Shown one piece after another: positions 47,714 to 55,475 of a stretch of DNA of 64,000 nucleotides. The stretch is from Antiquaquibacter metalliresistens. GTDB lineage: Bacteria > Actinomycetota > Actinomycetes > Actinomycetales > Microbacteriaceae. Below the pieces are notes generated by a model, which saw only the letters and a list, made by a program, of their open reading frames with translations, searched no databases and was not told where the DNA came from. The DNA lies in NCBI RefSeq assembly GCF_029211225.1, contig NZ_JARGEM010000006.1, positions 186,001 through 250,000 on the forward strand, given 5' to 3'. Within the stretch, counting starts at the first letter, position 1. Each line of letters begins with the position of its first letter. The position numbers and the translations under genes are program-made.

Positions 47714-48232
47714 GTGCAGGACCAGTCGATGAAGCCCGCGACCGCGGCCAAGAAGCTCGGTATCTACCTTCCAGCCACGCCCGAGGAGTTCCAATCGGGA
47801 ACGGTGTCGCGCGCCGAGTTCGCGCGACTTCAGGCGGACCCACCCGAATGGCTGGTCGCGCTGCGACGCGACGGGCCGCATCCGCGCCTGGTCGTGGCCC
47901 AGAAGCTCGGGGTCTCGACCTCGGGGCTCGCCCGGGCGGGGGCACCCGACGTGATGACGTCGGCGGAGATCAAGGCCCTGCTCGAGGAGAAGCCGCCGTG
48001 GCTGGTGGCCGAACGTGCCACGCACGCGGCGGTGCAGGAGGAGAACGCTCGTGTGAAGGCCGAGCGCGCGGCCAAGCGCAACAGCGCAAGGGTGGCAGCG
48101 GGGCATGACCTCGTACGAGTTCGCGCGTCCCCACCAGGCGTTCAGCGCCGGATTCTTCAAGGATGCGGGGTTCGACTTCGAGGTGCGCGGGCTGCTGGGC
48201 CGGGCACCCGCCGGCGCGAGCGAGCCCGGTGA
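47714..48232 (+). CDS. DUF5997 family protein, C-terminus doubtful
   Basis: The N-terminal part (MKPATAAKKLGIYLPATPEE from the internal Met) matches DUF5997, about 120-130 aa in relatives. A segment LVVAQKLGVSTSGLARAG looks like a helix-turn-helix. As given, the frame continues to 48232, overlapping the next gene by 128 nt with a low-complexity Arg-rich tail. A one-base insertion near the G run at 48100-48103 would end it at TGA 48106-48108, overlapping the next ATG; I suspect the natural end is there. GTG 47714 is leaderless (TACCCT at 47702-47707). Confidence 0.75.
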   Translation: MQDQSMKPATAAKKLGIYLPATPEEFQSGTVSRAEFARLQADPPEWLVALRRDGPHPRLVVAQKLGVSTSGLARAGAPDVMTSAEIKALLEEKPPWLVAERATHAAVQEENARVKAERAAKRNSARVAAGHDLVRVRASPPGVQRRILQGCGVRLRGARAAGPGTRRRERAR

Positions 48233-49328
48233 AGTGCTCGCGACGATCGCCGGCATCAAAGACGGCGATGCCACCGCCTGGCACGCGGCCTGGCTCGCAC
48301 TGGGCCGACGGTTGCGGTCACTCGGCGATGCGCTGCGCGAGGCGGAGCATTTCGACAGCGCCGCCGGCGCCTACCTGCGTGCGGCGTCGTACCTCGCCAT
48401 CGCCGTCAACTCGGGCGACGACGATCGGGTGAGCGGTCTGTTCGGCGAGTACAGCGACGCGTGGGAGGGGTTCATCGACACGACCGTGTACCTCGCCGAG
48501 CGGGTCGAGATCCCCTACGAGGGCACCGTGTTGCCCGGGTACCTGGTGAAGCCGGCCGACGACGACGAGCTGCGTCCGACGATCGTGCTGGTCAACGGCA
48601 GCGACGGCTCCCACGCCTCGATCTGGGGCGAGGCCGCGTTCGGGGCGCTGGGCCGCGGCTACAACGTGCTGCTCTTCGACGGACCGGGGCAGCAGTCGAT
48701 GCTCTTCGAACGCGGCGTCGGCTTCCGTCCGGACTGGGAGACGGTGCTCACCCCCGTCGTCGACTTCCTGCTGGCGCGTTCGGACATCGACGGGTCGCGC
48801 CTCGCCGTCTACGGCATCAGCCAGGGCGGGTTCTGGGTCTCGCGCGCCCTGGCGTTCGAGCCGCGTTTCGCGGCGGCGATCGTCGACCCCGGGGTCACGG
48901 ATGTCTCGGCCTCATGGCTGCCGAACCTTCCGGCACCGCTCGCCAAGCTCTTCGCCGAGGGCAAGCGGGAGGCCTTCGATCGCGACATGGCGCTGGGGAT
49001 GCGGTTCAGTCCGGCCATCGCCCGCGGCTGGGCGTTCCGATCCCGGCCGTATCGGCAGTCGAGCCCGTTCGACACGCTCACCGCGGTGCGCGGCTATGTG
49101 CTCGGCGATCTCGCGGCCAAGATCACGACGCCGCTGTTCATCACCTCGCCGGAGCACGAGCAGTTCTGGCCGGGACAGTCCCAAGAACTGGCCGACGCGG
49201 TGAGCGGCGAGCACGTCGTGCAGCCGTTCACCGCGTCGGAGGGTGCGAACTTCCACTGCCAGCCGTTGGCCCGCACACTCACGCAGCAGCGGATGTACGA
49301 CTGGCTGGACGCGCAGTTCGCCGGTTGA
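48105..49328 (+). CDS. Alpha/beta hydrolase (FrsA/pseudooxynicotine-hydrolase-like)
   Basis: A 407-aa hydrolase with a helical N-terminal cap domain and a C-terminal alpha/beta core: ELRPTIVLVNGSDGS (oxyanion), nucleophile GISQGGFW (about residue 230), acid region SPEHEQFWPG and histidine ANFHCQPL. Length and cap fit the C-C-bond hydrolase/FrsA-like group. Substrate unknown. Its ATG lies inside the apparent end of the DUF5997 frame. Confidence 0.85.
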   Translation: MTSYEFARPHQAFSAGFFKDAGFDFEVRGLLGRAPAGASEPGEVLATIAGIKDGDATAWHAAWLALGRRLRSLGDALREAEHFDSAAGAYLRAASYLAIAVNSGDDDRVSGLFGEYSDAWEGFIDTTVYLAERVEIPYEGTVLPGYLVKPADDDELRPTIVLVNGSDGSHASIWGEAAFGALGRGYNVLLFDGPGQQSMLFERGVGFRPDWETVLTPVVDFLLARSDIDGSRLAVYGISQGGFWVSRALAFEPRFAAAIVDPGVTDVSASWLPNLPAPLAKLFAEGKREAFDRDMALGMRFSPAIARGWAFRSRPYRQSSPFDTLTAVRGYVLGDLAAKITTPLFITSPEHEQFWPGQSQELADAVSGEHVVQPFTASEGANFHCQPLARTLTQQRMYDWLDAQFAG

Positions 49329-49332
49329 CCTG

Positions 49333-49941
49333 CTAGTCGGCCGCGGTCACGAGGGTGCGACCGAGGCGACGCACGTGGATCGCGGTGACGATGAGCATGA
49401 TGCCGAAGACGATCGCGTAGATGCCGACGGCCCAGATGAGGCCGAGCAGGGTCACGCCCGGAGTCACCAGCACCGCGATCGCGAGGATCACCGCGAAGAC
49501 GAGGCTCACGACACCGGCGACGATCATCCAGGTCTTGGCGCTGCCGGCCTCCGACTTCGTGGCGGCCTGGATGCTCGCGATGCCCGTCATGATGTTCCAG
49601 AACACGATCGTCCAGAGCACGACGAGGCCGCCGAGCGCACCCACGAGACCGGGCAGGATCAGCGCGGCGAGACCCACGAGCACCGACAGGATGCCCTGGG
49701 CGAGCACCCAGCCCCAGCCCTTCGTGGTCTTGCGGGTCTGGATCGCCGCGATCGTGAGCATGATGCCGTCGACGAGCGTGTAGGCGCCGAAGACGATCGC
49801 GATCGCGGTGAGCGCGACCGCGGGGGAGATGAGCGCGACGATGCCGAAGGCGATGGCGAGGATGCCGCGAATGAGCACCCACCACCAGACGCCCTTGACG
49901 AGGCCGGCGAGTGGGTCGAGCGAAGCAGTCGTATCGGTCAT
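49333..49941 (-). CDS. HdeD-like DUF308 membrane protein
   Basis: A 202-aa membrane protein with six hydrophobic helices arranged as paired repeats (WWWVLIRGILAIAFGIVALI, WGWVLAQGILSVLVGLAALI). Family members are linked to acid stress in enterobacteria; in actinobacteria the function is unknown. ATG 49941 lies 7 nt after TAGCGT (49954-49949), a leaderless start. Confidence 0.85.
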   Translation of the reverse strand: MTDTTASLDPLAGLVKGVWWWVLIRGILAIAFGIVALISPAVALTAIAIVFGAYTLVDGIMLTIAAIQTRKTTKGWGWVLAQGILSVLVGLAALILPGLVGALGGLVVLWTIVFWNIMTGIASIQAATKSEAGSAKTWMIVAGVVSLVFAVILAIAVLVTPGVTLLGLIWAVGIYAIVFGIMLIVTAIHVRRLGRTLVTAAD

Positions 49942-50055
49942 GGCCCCCACGCTAGCGCCAATTCCGGCGCGCGCCGATGATCGATTCGCGGTGTCATCGA
50001 CGAATTCCGGCGGTACGGTGCGCCCGCGCGCGACGGCCCCGGAGCAAAAGCGGCG

Positions 50056-50061
50056 TACGAT
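50056..50061 (+). promoter_or_regulatory. -10 element for the upstream ORF and DarT-like gene
   Basis: TACGAT ends 9 nt before the ATG of an 11-codon ORF at 50071, so the mRNA probably starts at or within a base or two of that ATG. Confidence 0.6.
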
Positions 50062-50070
50062 CGAGAGAAC

Positions 50071-50106
50071 ATGTCTTCCCAGAACCACACCATCGTGCCG
50101 GCGTGA
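50071..50106 (+). CDS. 11-codon upstream ORF (possible leader peptide)
   Basis: ATG to TGA encodes MSSQNHTIVPA. The TGA at 50104-50106 overlaps the GTG start of the DarT-like gene (GTGA), so ribosomes leaving this ORF could re-initiate. The -10 position suggests leaderless translation of the peptide. It has no obvious run of a regulatory amino acid. Function as a coupling or attenuating element is inference. Confidence 0.5.
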   Translation: MSSQNHTIVPA

Positions 50107-50822
50107 GCACGGCCGAGTGCATCCACGGCTTCGAGCCCGGTCTCTGCGACACCTGCTACCCCAAGGTGCAGGTCGAGCGTCCCAAGGCGGTTCGTCCGCC
50201 GCGCACCGCCGCCCCGAAGCGCACGGCTCCCGTCGCGGCCGCGAAGCCGGTGATCACGACCGCGAATCAGCGCGCCTATCACCTCACGCACGTCGACAAC
50301 CTCGAGCGCATCCTCGCCGAAGGAGCGCTCGTCGCCGACGCGCGGCCGCCGGTCGACCTCAGCAGCGAACTGGCGCGGGAGCTTCGCGCCACCGCCGAGG
50401 CGGCGCCCTCGAAGCCGGTCAGCGGCTACGTGCCCTTCTTCCTGGAACCCCTGTCGACGCTGTGGCTCGAGCTGCGCGAGGGCGGCGCCGATCCGCGCTG
50501 GTCCGCTGCGGCGCTGGCGGCGGCATCCACCGATTTCGTGTTCCTCGTGACGACCGTCTCGGCGCTCGGCCCTGAAGTGGTCATCGCCGACGGGGATGCC
50601 GCCAGCACCTACACCCGGTTCGCCGGCGGTGACGACGTGGTGCGCATGCTCGAGCGTCTGTACGACACCGACGTGCGCCCGGACGCCGAGGTGCTGGCAC
50701 CCGGGCGGGTGCCGTGGCAGGCCATCCAACTGATCGGCGTCGCCAACGAGAAGGTTCGCGATCGGGTGCGGGCGCTCACGACCACCAAGGTCGCGGTCTA
50801 CCCGCCGTGGTTCGTGGCCTGA
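50103..50822 (+). CDS. DarT-like (DUF4433) ADP-ribosyltransferase
   Basis: A 239-aa protein. Residues 1-25 carry a Cys/His cluster (ECIHGFEPGLCDTCYPK), likely a small zinc site, then a Pro/Ala/Lys linker. From about residue 56 it resembles the DarT family that ADP-ribosylates thymidine in single-stranded DNA: AYHLTHVDNLERILAEGAL, YVPFFLEPLSTLWL and the catalytic-Glu region AEVLAPGRVPWQAIQL. No DarG-type macrodomain antitoxin follows. It is an orphan on the chromosome, so toxicity or substrate cannot be assumed. Confidence 0.78.
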   Translation: MSTAECIHGFEPGLCDTCYPKVQVERPKAVRPPRTAAPKRTAPVAAAKPVITTANQRAYHLTHVDNLERILAEGALVADARPPVDLSSELARELRATAEAAPSKPVSGYVPFFLEPLSTLWLELREGGADPRWSAAALAAASTDFVFLVTTVSALGPEVVIADGDAASTYTRFAGGDDVVRMLERLYDTDVRPDAEVLAPGRVPWQAIQLIGVANEKVRDRVRALTTTKVAVYPPWFVA

Positions 50823-50826
50823 GACC

Positions 50827-51111
50827 TCAGCGGGTCAGCAACCCGGCACGCTCGGGGTGGGCGTCGAACCACTCCGCCACGTACCAGCACATCGGCACGA
50901 CGCGCAGGTCGGTGTACCGCTCGACGTCGTCGATGGCGAAGGCGACGACCTCACCGGCATAGCCGTGTCCGCGCATCGCCGGCTGCGTGTAGGTGTGGTT
51001 GAACGAGATGGAGTGCCCGTTGATGCGGTAGTCGGCCACCGCGACCAGGTTGCCGTCGATCACCAGCGTGTAGCGGTTGGCGTCCGGCTCGTGGGCGAGA
51101 ACCTTCGCCAT
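50827..51111 (-). CDS. GNAT family N-acetyltransferase (YidJ/GCN5-related, small)
   Basis: A 94-aa minimal GNAT-fold protein of the short group with motif HTYTQPAMRGHGYAGEVVAF (about residues 39-58), the acetyl-CoA pyrophosphate loop, and VVPMCWYVAEWFDAHPE. Substrate unknown. ATG 51111 overlaps the stop of the preceding 58-aa ORF by 1 nt (TGATG). Confidence 0.88.
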   Translation of the reverse strand: MAKVLAHEPDANRYTLVIDGNLVAVADYRINGHSISFNHTYTQPAMRGHGYAGEVVAFAIDDVERYTDLRVVPMCWYVAEWFDAHPERAGLLTR

Positions 51112-51287
51112 CAGGGCAGCGGGCCCGTGCCCTCCGTCGGCACAGGCTGGCCGGCGAACCGTTCGAAAGCGGCGAGATCGCGCTCGCCCTCCGCCTGCTC
51201 GTCCGCCTGCTGATCGGCGTCGGGGGTCGGATCGGTTTCGGGCGTCACGAGGTCCGGATCCGGCGTGGAGTCGCGATTGGTGTCCAT
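51111..51287 (-). CDS. Acidic 58-aa protein of unknown function
   Basis: A short ORF with a leaderless-type promoter: TAGGCT at 51299-51294 lies 6 nt before ATG 51287. The product is rich in Asp, Glu, Pro, Thr and Gln and probably disordered in its first half. Its TGA overlaps the GNAT start, so the two genes are translationally coupled. No family recognised. Confidence 0.6.
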   Translation of the reverse strand: MDTNRDSTPDPDLVTPETDPTPDADQQADEQAEGERDLAAFERFAGQPVPTEGTGPLP

Positions 51288-51296
51288 GGTGCAAGC

Positions 51297-51971
51297 CTAT
51301 GCGGACTCGGCGTCGGCGAGGCTCTCGCCCGTCGGATCCTCGGCGTTGCGGTCGGCGAACTCCTCGCCGCCGACGGGCATGCCATGCCAGGAGAGCAGGC
51401 GCCAGCCCTCGGCCATCGAGCCTTCGAGTTCGACCACGCCGGTGTTGTCGAGCTCGCGCCGTCCGGCGAACTGCGGGGGCACGTTGATCGCACGGCCGGC
51501 GACCCAGACCCGGATGGCGGCACCGTGACTGACGACGACCGCCGTGCCGTGGCCGGCGGACTCGACCTCGGCGATGTCGGCGTCGAATCGGCCGAAGAAC
51601 TCGGTGCCGTCGGATCCGCCCGGCATGCGCGGGCTGAGATCCCCGGCGCCCCACGCGAAGGCCGTCTTCACGTAGGTGACGACCGCGTCGTGATCCGAAC
51701 GCAACTCCAGATCGCCCGCCTCGATCTCATGGATGCCCGCCAACTGCACCGGCGAGATCCCGCGCTCGAGCGCCAACGGCGCCGCCGTGAGCGCCGTGCG
51801 CTGCAGCGTGGACACGTAGATGCCGTGCACCTCGCGCCCGGCGAGCGCCACGGGCACCTCCGCGGCCTGTTGCAGGCCGAGCTCGGTCAGGCCGGGACCG
51901 GGACGCGCGGTGTCGAGCAGCCCGAGCACGTTGGACGGCGTCTGGCCATGGCGGATCAGCAGGAGGTGCAC
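51297..51971 (-). CDS. Histidine phosphatase family protein (second)
   Basis: A 224-aa phosphatase with catalytic RHGQTPSN (about residues 7-14) and VVVSHGAAIRVWV. It differs from the paralog at 26235-26849 in lacking the longer insert and in a Glu/Asp-rich C-terminal tail. Substrate unknown. GTG 51971 lies 6 nt after TAGGCT (51983-51978), a leaderless start. Confidence 0.88.
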   Translation of the reverse strand: MHLLLIRHGQTPSNVLGLLDTARPGPGLTELGLQQAAEVPVALAGREVHGIYVSTLQRTALTAAPLALERGISPVQLAGIHEIEAGDLELRSDHDAVVTYVKTAFAWGAGDLSPRMPGGSDGTEFFGRFDADIAEVESAGHGTAVVVSHGAAIRVWVAGRAINVPPQFAGRRELDNTGVVELEGSMAEGWRLLSWHGMPVGGEEFADRNAEDPTGESLADAESA

Positions 51972-52009
51972 GGCACCAGCCTAGGCAGGCCCGCTGACCG
52001 TCGGGTGAA

Positions 52010-52495
52010 CTACTTGGGCAGGTTCGCTTCGATCGCGGCGATGATCGCCGGGTCGTCGGGCTGGGTCTGCGGCCGGAAGCGGCGCACCGTGCCGTCGGGG
52101 GTCACCAGGAACTTCTCGAAGTTCCACTGCACCTTGCCGGCCTTGCCGTTGTCGTCTTCGGCCTGGGTGAGCTCCTGGTAGAGCGGATGCGCCTTCTTGC
52201 CGTTGAGCCTGACCTTCTCGAACATCGGGAAGCTCACGCCCCACGTCGTCGAGCAGTACTCCTTGATCGCGTCCTCGGTCGAGAGCTCCTGCAGGAACTG
52301 GTTGCTCGGGAACCCCAGCACCGTGAATCCACGGTCGCCGTAGGTGCGCTGCAGCTTCTCGAGCGTCTCGTACTGCGGCGCGAGGCCGCAGCGGGAGGCG
52401 ACATTGACGATGAGCAGCACCTTGTCGCGGTATTCGGCGAGCGAGGTCGTCGCGCCGTCGATAGTGGTGAGCGGAATGTCGGTGAGCGCGGTCAT
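52010..52495 (-). CDS. Glutathione peroxidase family (thiol peroxidase)
   Basis: A 161-aa thioredoxin-fold peroxidase with Cys in place of Sec: VNVASRCGLAPQYE (about residues 30-43), FPSNQFLQE and WNFEKFLVTPDG. In bacteria lacking glutathione such enzymes usually use thioredoxin. ATG 52495 lies 6 nt after TAGATT (52507-52502). Divergent from the J-domain gene, 30 nt apart. Confidence 0.93.
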   Translation of the reverse strand: MTALTDIPLTTIDGATTSLAEYRDKVLLIVNVASRCGLAPQYETLEKLQRTYGDRGFTVLGFPSNQFLQELSTEDAIKEYCSTTWGVSFPMFEKVRLNGKKAHPLYQELTQAEDDNGKAGKVQWNFEKFLVTPDGTVRRFRPQTQPDDPAIIAAIEANLPK

Positions 52496-52525
52496 GCGCC
52501 GAATCTATCCAAGTATTCTGTGCGA

Positions 52526-53437
52526 GTGCCCGAGAGTCCGCTGTCCGCGAGCCCGTACGAGGTGCTCGGGGTCGCGGCATCCGCGACCGAGGAGGAGCTG
52601 AAGCGCGCGTTCCGCAGGGCGCTGCGCGAGACGCATCCCGATACCGGCGGCGATCACGCCCGGTTCGTCGCGGTGCAGCTGGCCTGGGAGCGGGTGGGCA
52701 CCGCCGAGCGGCGAGCGGCGTATGACGCCGGGCGGGGCATCCGGGATGACCACCCGACGTACACCGCGCGGGCCGCGCGACCCCGGCAGGACACCCGCCC
52801 GAGGGCGCGTTCCTACGGGCACCCCGGTGGATGGCGCCGGGAGCGCTATCTCGAGCAGGTGCGGGAATGGGTGGGGCGTGGCGCGAGTCTGGACGACCCG
52901 TACGACCCGGCACTCGTGCGCAGCGCGCCTCGCGAGATCCGCCACACGCTCGCCGATGCGCTGGCCGAGGAGTCCACGGCCCGCACCCTGAGCGGCTTGG
53001 GCATCGGGTTCACCGTGTGGCACGACGTCGCGACGGGGGACCCGGAGCGCAAGCTCGACCACGTGGTGCTCGGCCCCACGGGGCTGTACGCGATGCTCTC
53101 CGAGGACTTCGGCGGCGCGGTGCGAGTGCGACGCGGCGAGCTGATCGGCGAGGCGCTGGCGGGGGAGCGGCCGATGCACGATCTCGCGACGCGGGCGAAG
53201 GCGGCGTCGCGCCAGTTGCGGGTGCGATTCACGGCCCTGGTCATCGTGCTGCCGGATGACGCGCTCAGCGATCCGCTGGAGAGCCTCGGCCAGGTGCGCG
53301 GTGCCGCCGCGATCGCGGTGCGGCAGGAGCATCTGGCCGCGCTGCTGCGCAGCGGCCCGGCGGGGGCGGCCCCGATCGGCGGCAACGAATTGTTCGACGT
53401 GCGCACGAAGCTCGCGGCGGGCATCCGGTTCGTCTGA
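52526..53437 (+). CDS. J-domain protein with NERD-like C-terminal domain
   Basis: A 303-aa protein. Residues 8-60 form a J domain with HPD at 37-39. A basic linker follows (about 70-110). Residues about 165-270 contain KLDHVVLGPTGLYAMLSEDF, which looks like the NERD nuclease-related domain, but the usual catalytic Glu/Lys of that strand is replaced. The C-terminus is EHLAALLRSGPAG. Probably an Hsp70-linked adaptor rather than an enzyme. GTG 52526 is 6 nt after TATTCT (52514-52519). Confidence 0.7.
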   Translation: MPESPLSASPYEVLGVAASATEEELKRAFRRALRETHPDTGGDHARFVAVQLAWERVGTAERRAAYDAGRGIRDDHPTYTARAARPRQDTRPRARSYGHPGGWRRERYLEQVREWVGRGASLDDPYDPALVRSAPREIRHTLADALAEESTARTLSGLGIGFTVWHDVATGDPERKLDHVVLGPTGLYAMLSEDFGGAVRVRRGELIGEALAGERPMHDLATRAKAASRQLRVRFTALVIVLPDDALSDPLESLGQVRGAAAIAVRQEHLAALLRSGPAGAAPIGGNELFDVRTKLAAGIRFV

Positions 53438-53483
53438 TGGGCCTAGGCTTGGAGTTCTTCGTCGGGAGAGGGTTCGCAGTTCA

Positions 53484-54176
53484 GTGATCCGAGTCATCAG
53501 CTACAACCTGCGCAAGCATCGCGCCGTCGGCGAACTCGCGGCCCTGGCCGCGACGCCCGGACTTGATGCCCTGTGCCTGCAGGAGTGCATCGTGTCCGAG
53601 CTCCCCGCCGAGATCGGCGACCTGCACCTGGCCGACGCCACCAAGCGCAACCGGCTGGGCCTGGCGGTCTACTATCGCCGGGAGCGCTACGAGCAGATCG
53701 CGAGCCAATCCTTCGAACTCAAGAAGTCCCTGCACGACCTGATCTTCTCGCCGACGCCCGAGCGGCTGGTCGGGTCTCGGCTGGTCGATCGCGAGTCCGG
53801 GCATGAGATCGTGCTCGCCTCCTTCCACGCGGCCCCACTCACGGCGCTCAACTCGTTGCGGCGCAACCAGATCAAGGCATCCCACCAGTTGCTGCGGGCG
53901 CTCGGCAACGGCGCGCCCATCCTCATGGTCGGCGACTACAACTACCCGATCTTCAAGGACTCGCTCAGCGACAAGGTGAAGAAGTCCGGATACGATCTCA
54001 CGCTCAGCGACCGGCGCACCTACACCGCCTACAAGTTCTTCCACGGGCACTTCGACTTCGTGACCTCGCAGGGCATCACGATCGAGGGGGTCGAGACGCT
54101 GCCGCGCGGGTCGAGCGACCACATCCCGATCCTCGTCACGGCACGGTACGGGGTCGCGGGGGAGCAGGCCGCCTAA
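53484..54176 (+). CDS. Endonuclease/exonuclease/phosphatase family protein
   Basis: A 230-aa metal-dependent hydrolase of the EEP superfamily: YNLRKH at the start, CLQECIVSEL (metal Glu, about residue 35), GDYNYPIF (about 148-155) and the closing SSDHIPI. It may cleave DNA/RNA or phosphoesters. GTG 53484 follows GGGAGAGGG; TAGGCT at 53443-53448 gives a leader of about 30 nt. Its stop directly abuts the MFS gene start. Confidence 0.85.
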   Translation: MIRVISYNLRKHRAVGELAALAATPGLDALCLQECIVSELPAEIGDLHLADATKRNRLGLAVYYRRERYEQIASQSFELKKSLHDLIFSPTPERLVGSRLVDRESGHEIVLASFHAAPLTALNSLRRNQIKASHQLLRALGNGAPILMVGDYNYPIFKDSLSDKVKKSGYDLTLSDRRTYTAYKFFHGHFDFVTSQGITIEGVETLPRGSSDHIPILVTARYGVAGEQAA

Positions 54177-55412
54177 GTGGCGACGGGCCGGGCGCTTCTG
54201 TCCCCGTGGCGGGTGGTCGTCGGCTTCGGCGTCGTGAGCCTCGCCGTCGACCTCGTCGCCGATGGGGCGAAGTCGCTCGCTGGCCCGCTGCTGGGCGAGC
54301 TCGGTGCCTCGGCGCTCGTCGTCGGGCTCGTCACGGGCGGCGCGGAGGCCCTCGGCTTCGGGTTGCGCCTGGTCTCCGGGCCCGCCGTGGATCGCACCAA
54401 ACGGTACTGGGGGTTCGCGATCGTCGGGTACGTGCTCACCGCGGTGAGCGTGCCGCTGATGGCGCTGACCCCGTTCCTCGGCTCGATGGGACTCGCGGCA
54501 GCGGCGACGCTCATCATCGTCGAGCGCACGGGCAAGGCCATCCGCAGTCCCGCCAAGACCGTGCTGTTGGCCTATCCGGCCGCCGCGGTCGGGCGTGGTC
54601 GCGGCTTCGCGGTGCACAAGCTGTTCGACCAGGTCGGCGCCTTCAGCGGTCCGCTGATCGTCGCCGCGATCATCGCGATCACGGGGGCGTTATGGCCCGC
54701 GTTCGCGGCGCTCGCCCTCCCGGCCCTCATCGCGATGGTCGCGCTGCTCTGGCTGCGCGCGCGGGTGCCCGACCCGAGCGTCTACGAGCCCGCGGCGGCG
54801 GCTCCGCCGGACGGGGCGAACGGGCGGCAGCAGCGCGGGGGCATCCCGTTGACGTTCCTGCTGTTCTCCTTCTCGACGGCGCTCACGACGTTCGGGCTCG
54901 TGGGCTTCGGCCTGATCTCCTTCCACCTCACCGAGGACGGCCTCGTGCCGCTGGCCGCTGTGCCGCTCGTGTACGCGCTCGGCATGGTCGTCGCCGCGGT
55001 CGCGGCCCTCGCCAGCGGCCGGGCCTACGACCGCGCCGGGGCCGCCGTGCTGCTCGTCGTTCCGGTGCTCGCGGCCGCGGTTCCCGCGCTCTCCTTTGCG
55101 CCCTCACTCGCGGCCGTGTTCGTCGGGGTCGGCCTCTGGGGCGCGGCGACCGGCATCCAGGACTCCACCGTCAAGGCGCTCGTGGCCGACCTCGTGCCGG
55201 CGCCGCGGCGCGGCACCGCGTACGGGGTGTTCGCCGTGTTCCAGGGGGCGGGCACCTTCGCGGGCGCGGCCCTCGCGGGCGCCCTGTACCCGGATGCCGC
55301 GCTGCTGAGCCTCGCGACGGTGCCCGCGCAGGTGGTCGCCTTCGTGCTCCTGGCCGTCGTCGTGCTGCGACAGCGCGCGGCCGCGGCGGAGACGGGCGAC
55401 TCCGCGCCATAG
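54177..55412 (+). CDS. MFS transporter
   Basis: A 411-aa membrane protein with 12 predicted helices and a central cytoplasmic loop rich in Pro/Ala/Gln/Arg (about residues 200-222). Drug/metabolite exporter-like; substrate unknown. The GTG begins immediately after the preceding TAA, so it belongs to that operon. The strong terminator at 55430 ends the unit. Confidence 0.85.
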   Translation: MATGRALLSPWRVVVGFGVVSLAVDLVADGAKSLAGPLLGELGASALVVGLVTGGAEALGFGLRLVSGPAVDRTKRYWGFAIVGYVLTAVSVPLMALTPFLGSMGLAAAATLIIVERTGKAIRSPAKTVLLAYPAAAVGRGRGFAVHKLFDQVGAFSGPLIVAAIIAITGALWPAFAALALPALIAMVALLWLRARVPDPSVYEPAAAAPPDGANGRQQRGGIPLTFLLFSFSTALTTFGLVGFGLISFHLTEDGLVPLAAVPLVYALGMVVAAVAALASGRAYDRAGAAVLLVVPVLAAAVPALSFAPSLAAVFVGVGLWGAATGIQDSTVKALVADLVPAPRRGTAYGVFAVFQGAGTFAGAALAGALYPDAALLSLATVPAQVVAFVLLAVVVLRQRAAAAETGDSAP

Positions 55413-55429
55413 TTCGCCCGGTAAGAACA

Positions 55430-55462
55430 GAAGACCCGATAGCTAGCCGCTATCGGGTCTTC
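55430..55462. terminator. Bidirectional terminator after the MFS gene
   Basis: A perfect 14-bp stem (55430-55443 with 55449-55462) with a 5-nt loop between two convergent genes. Confidence 0.85.
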
Positions 55463-55475
55463 CGATCGAGCAGTG

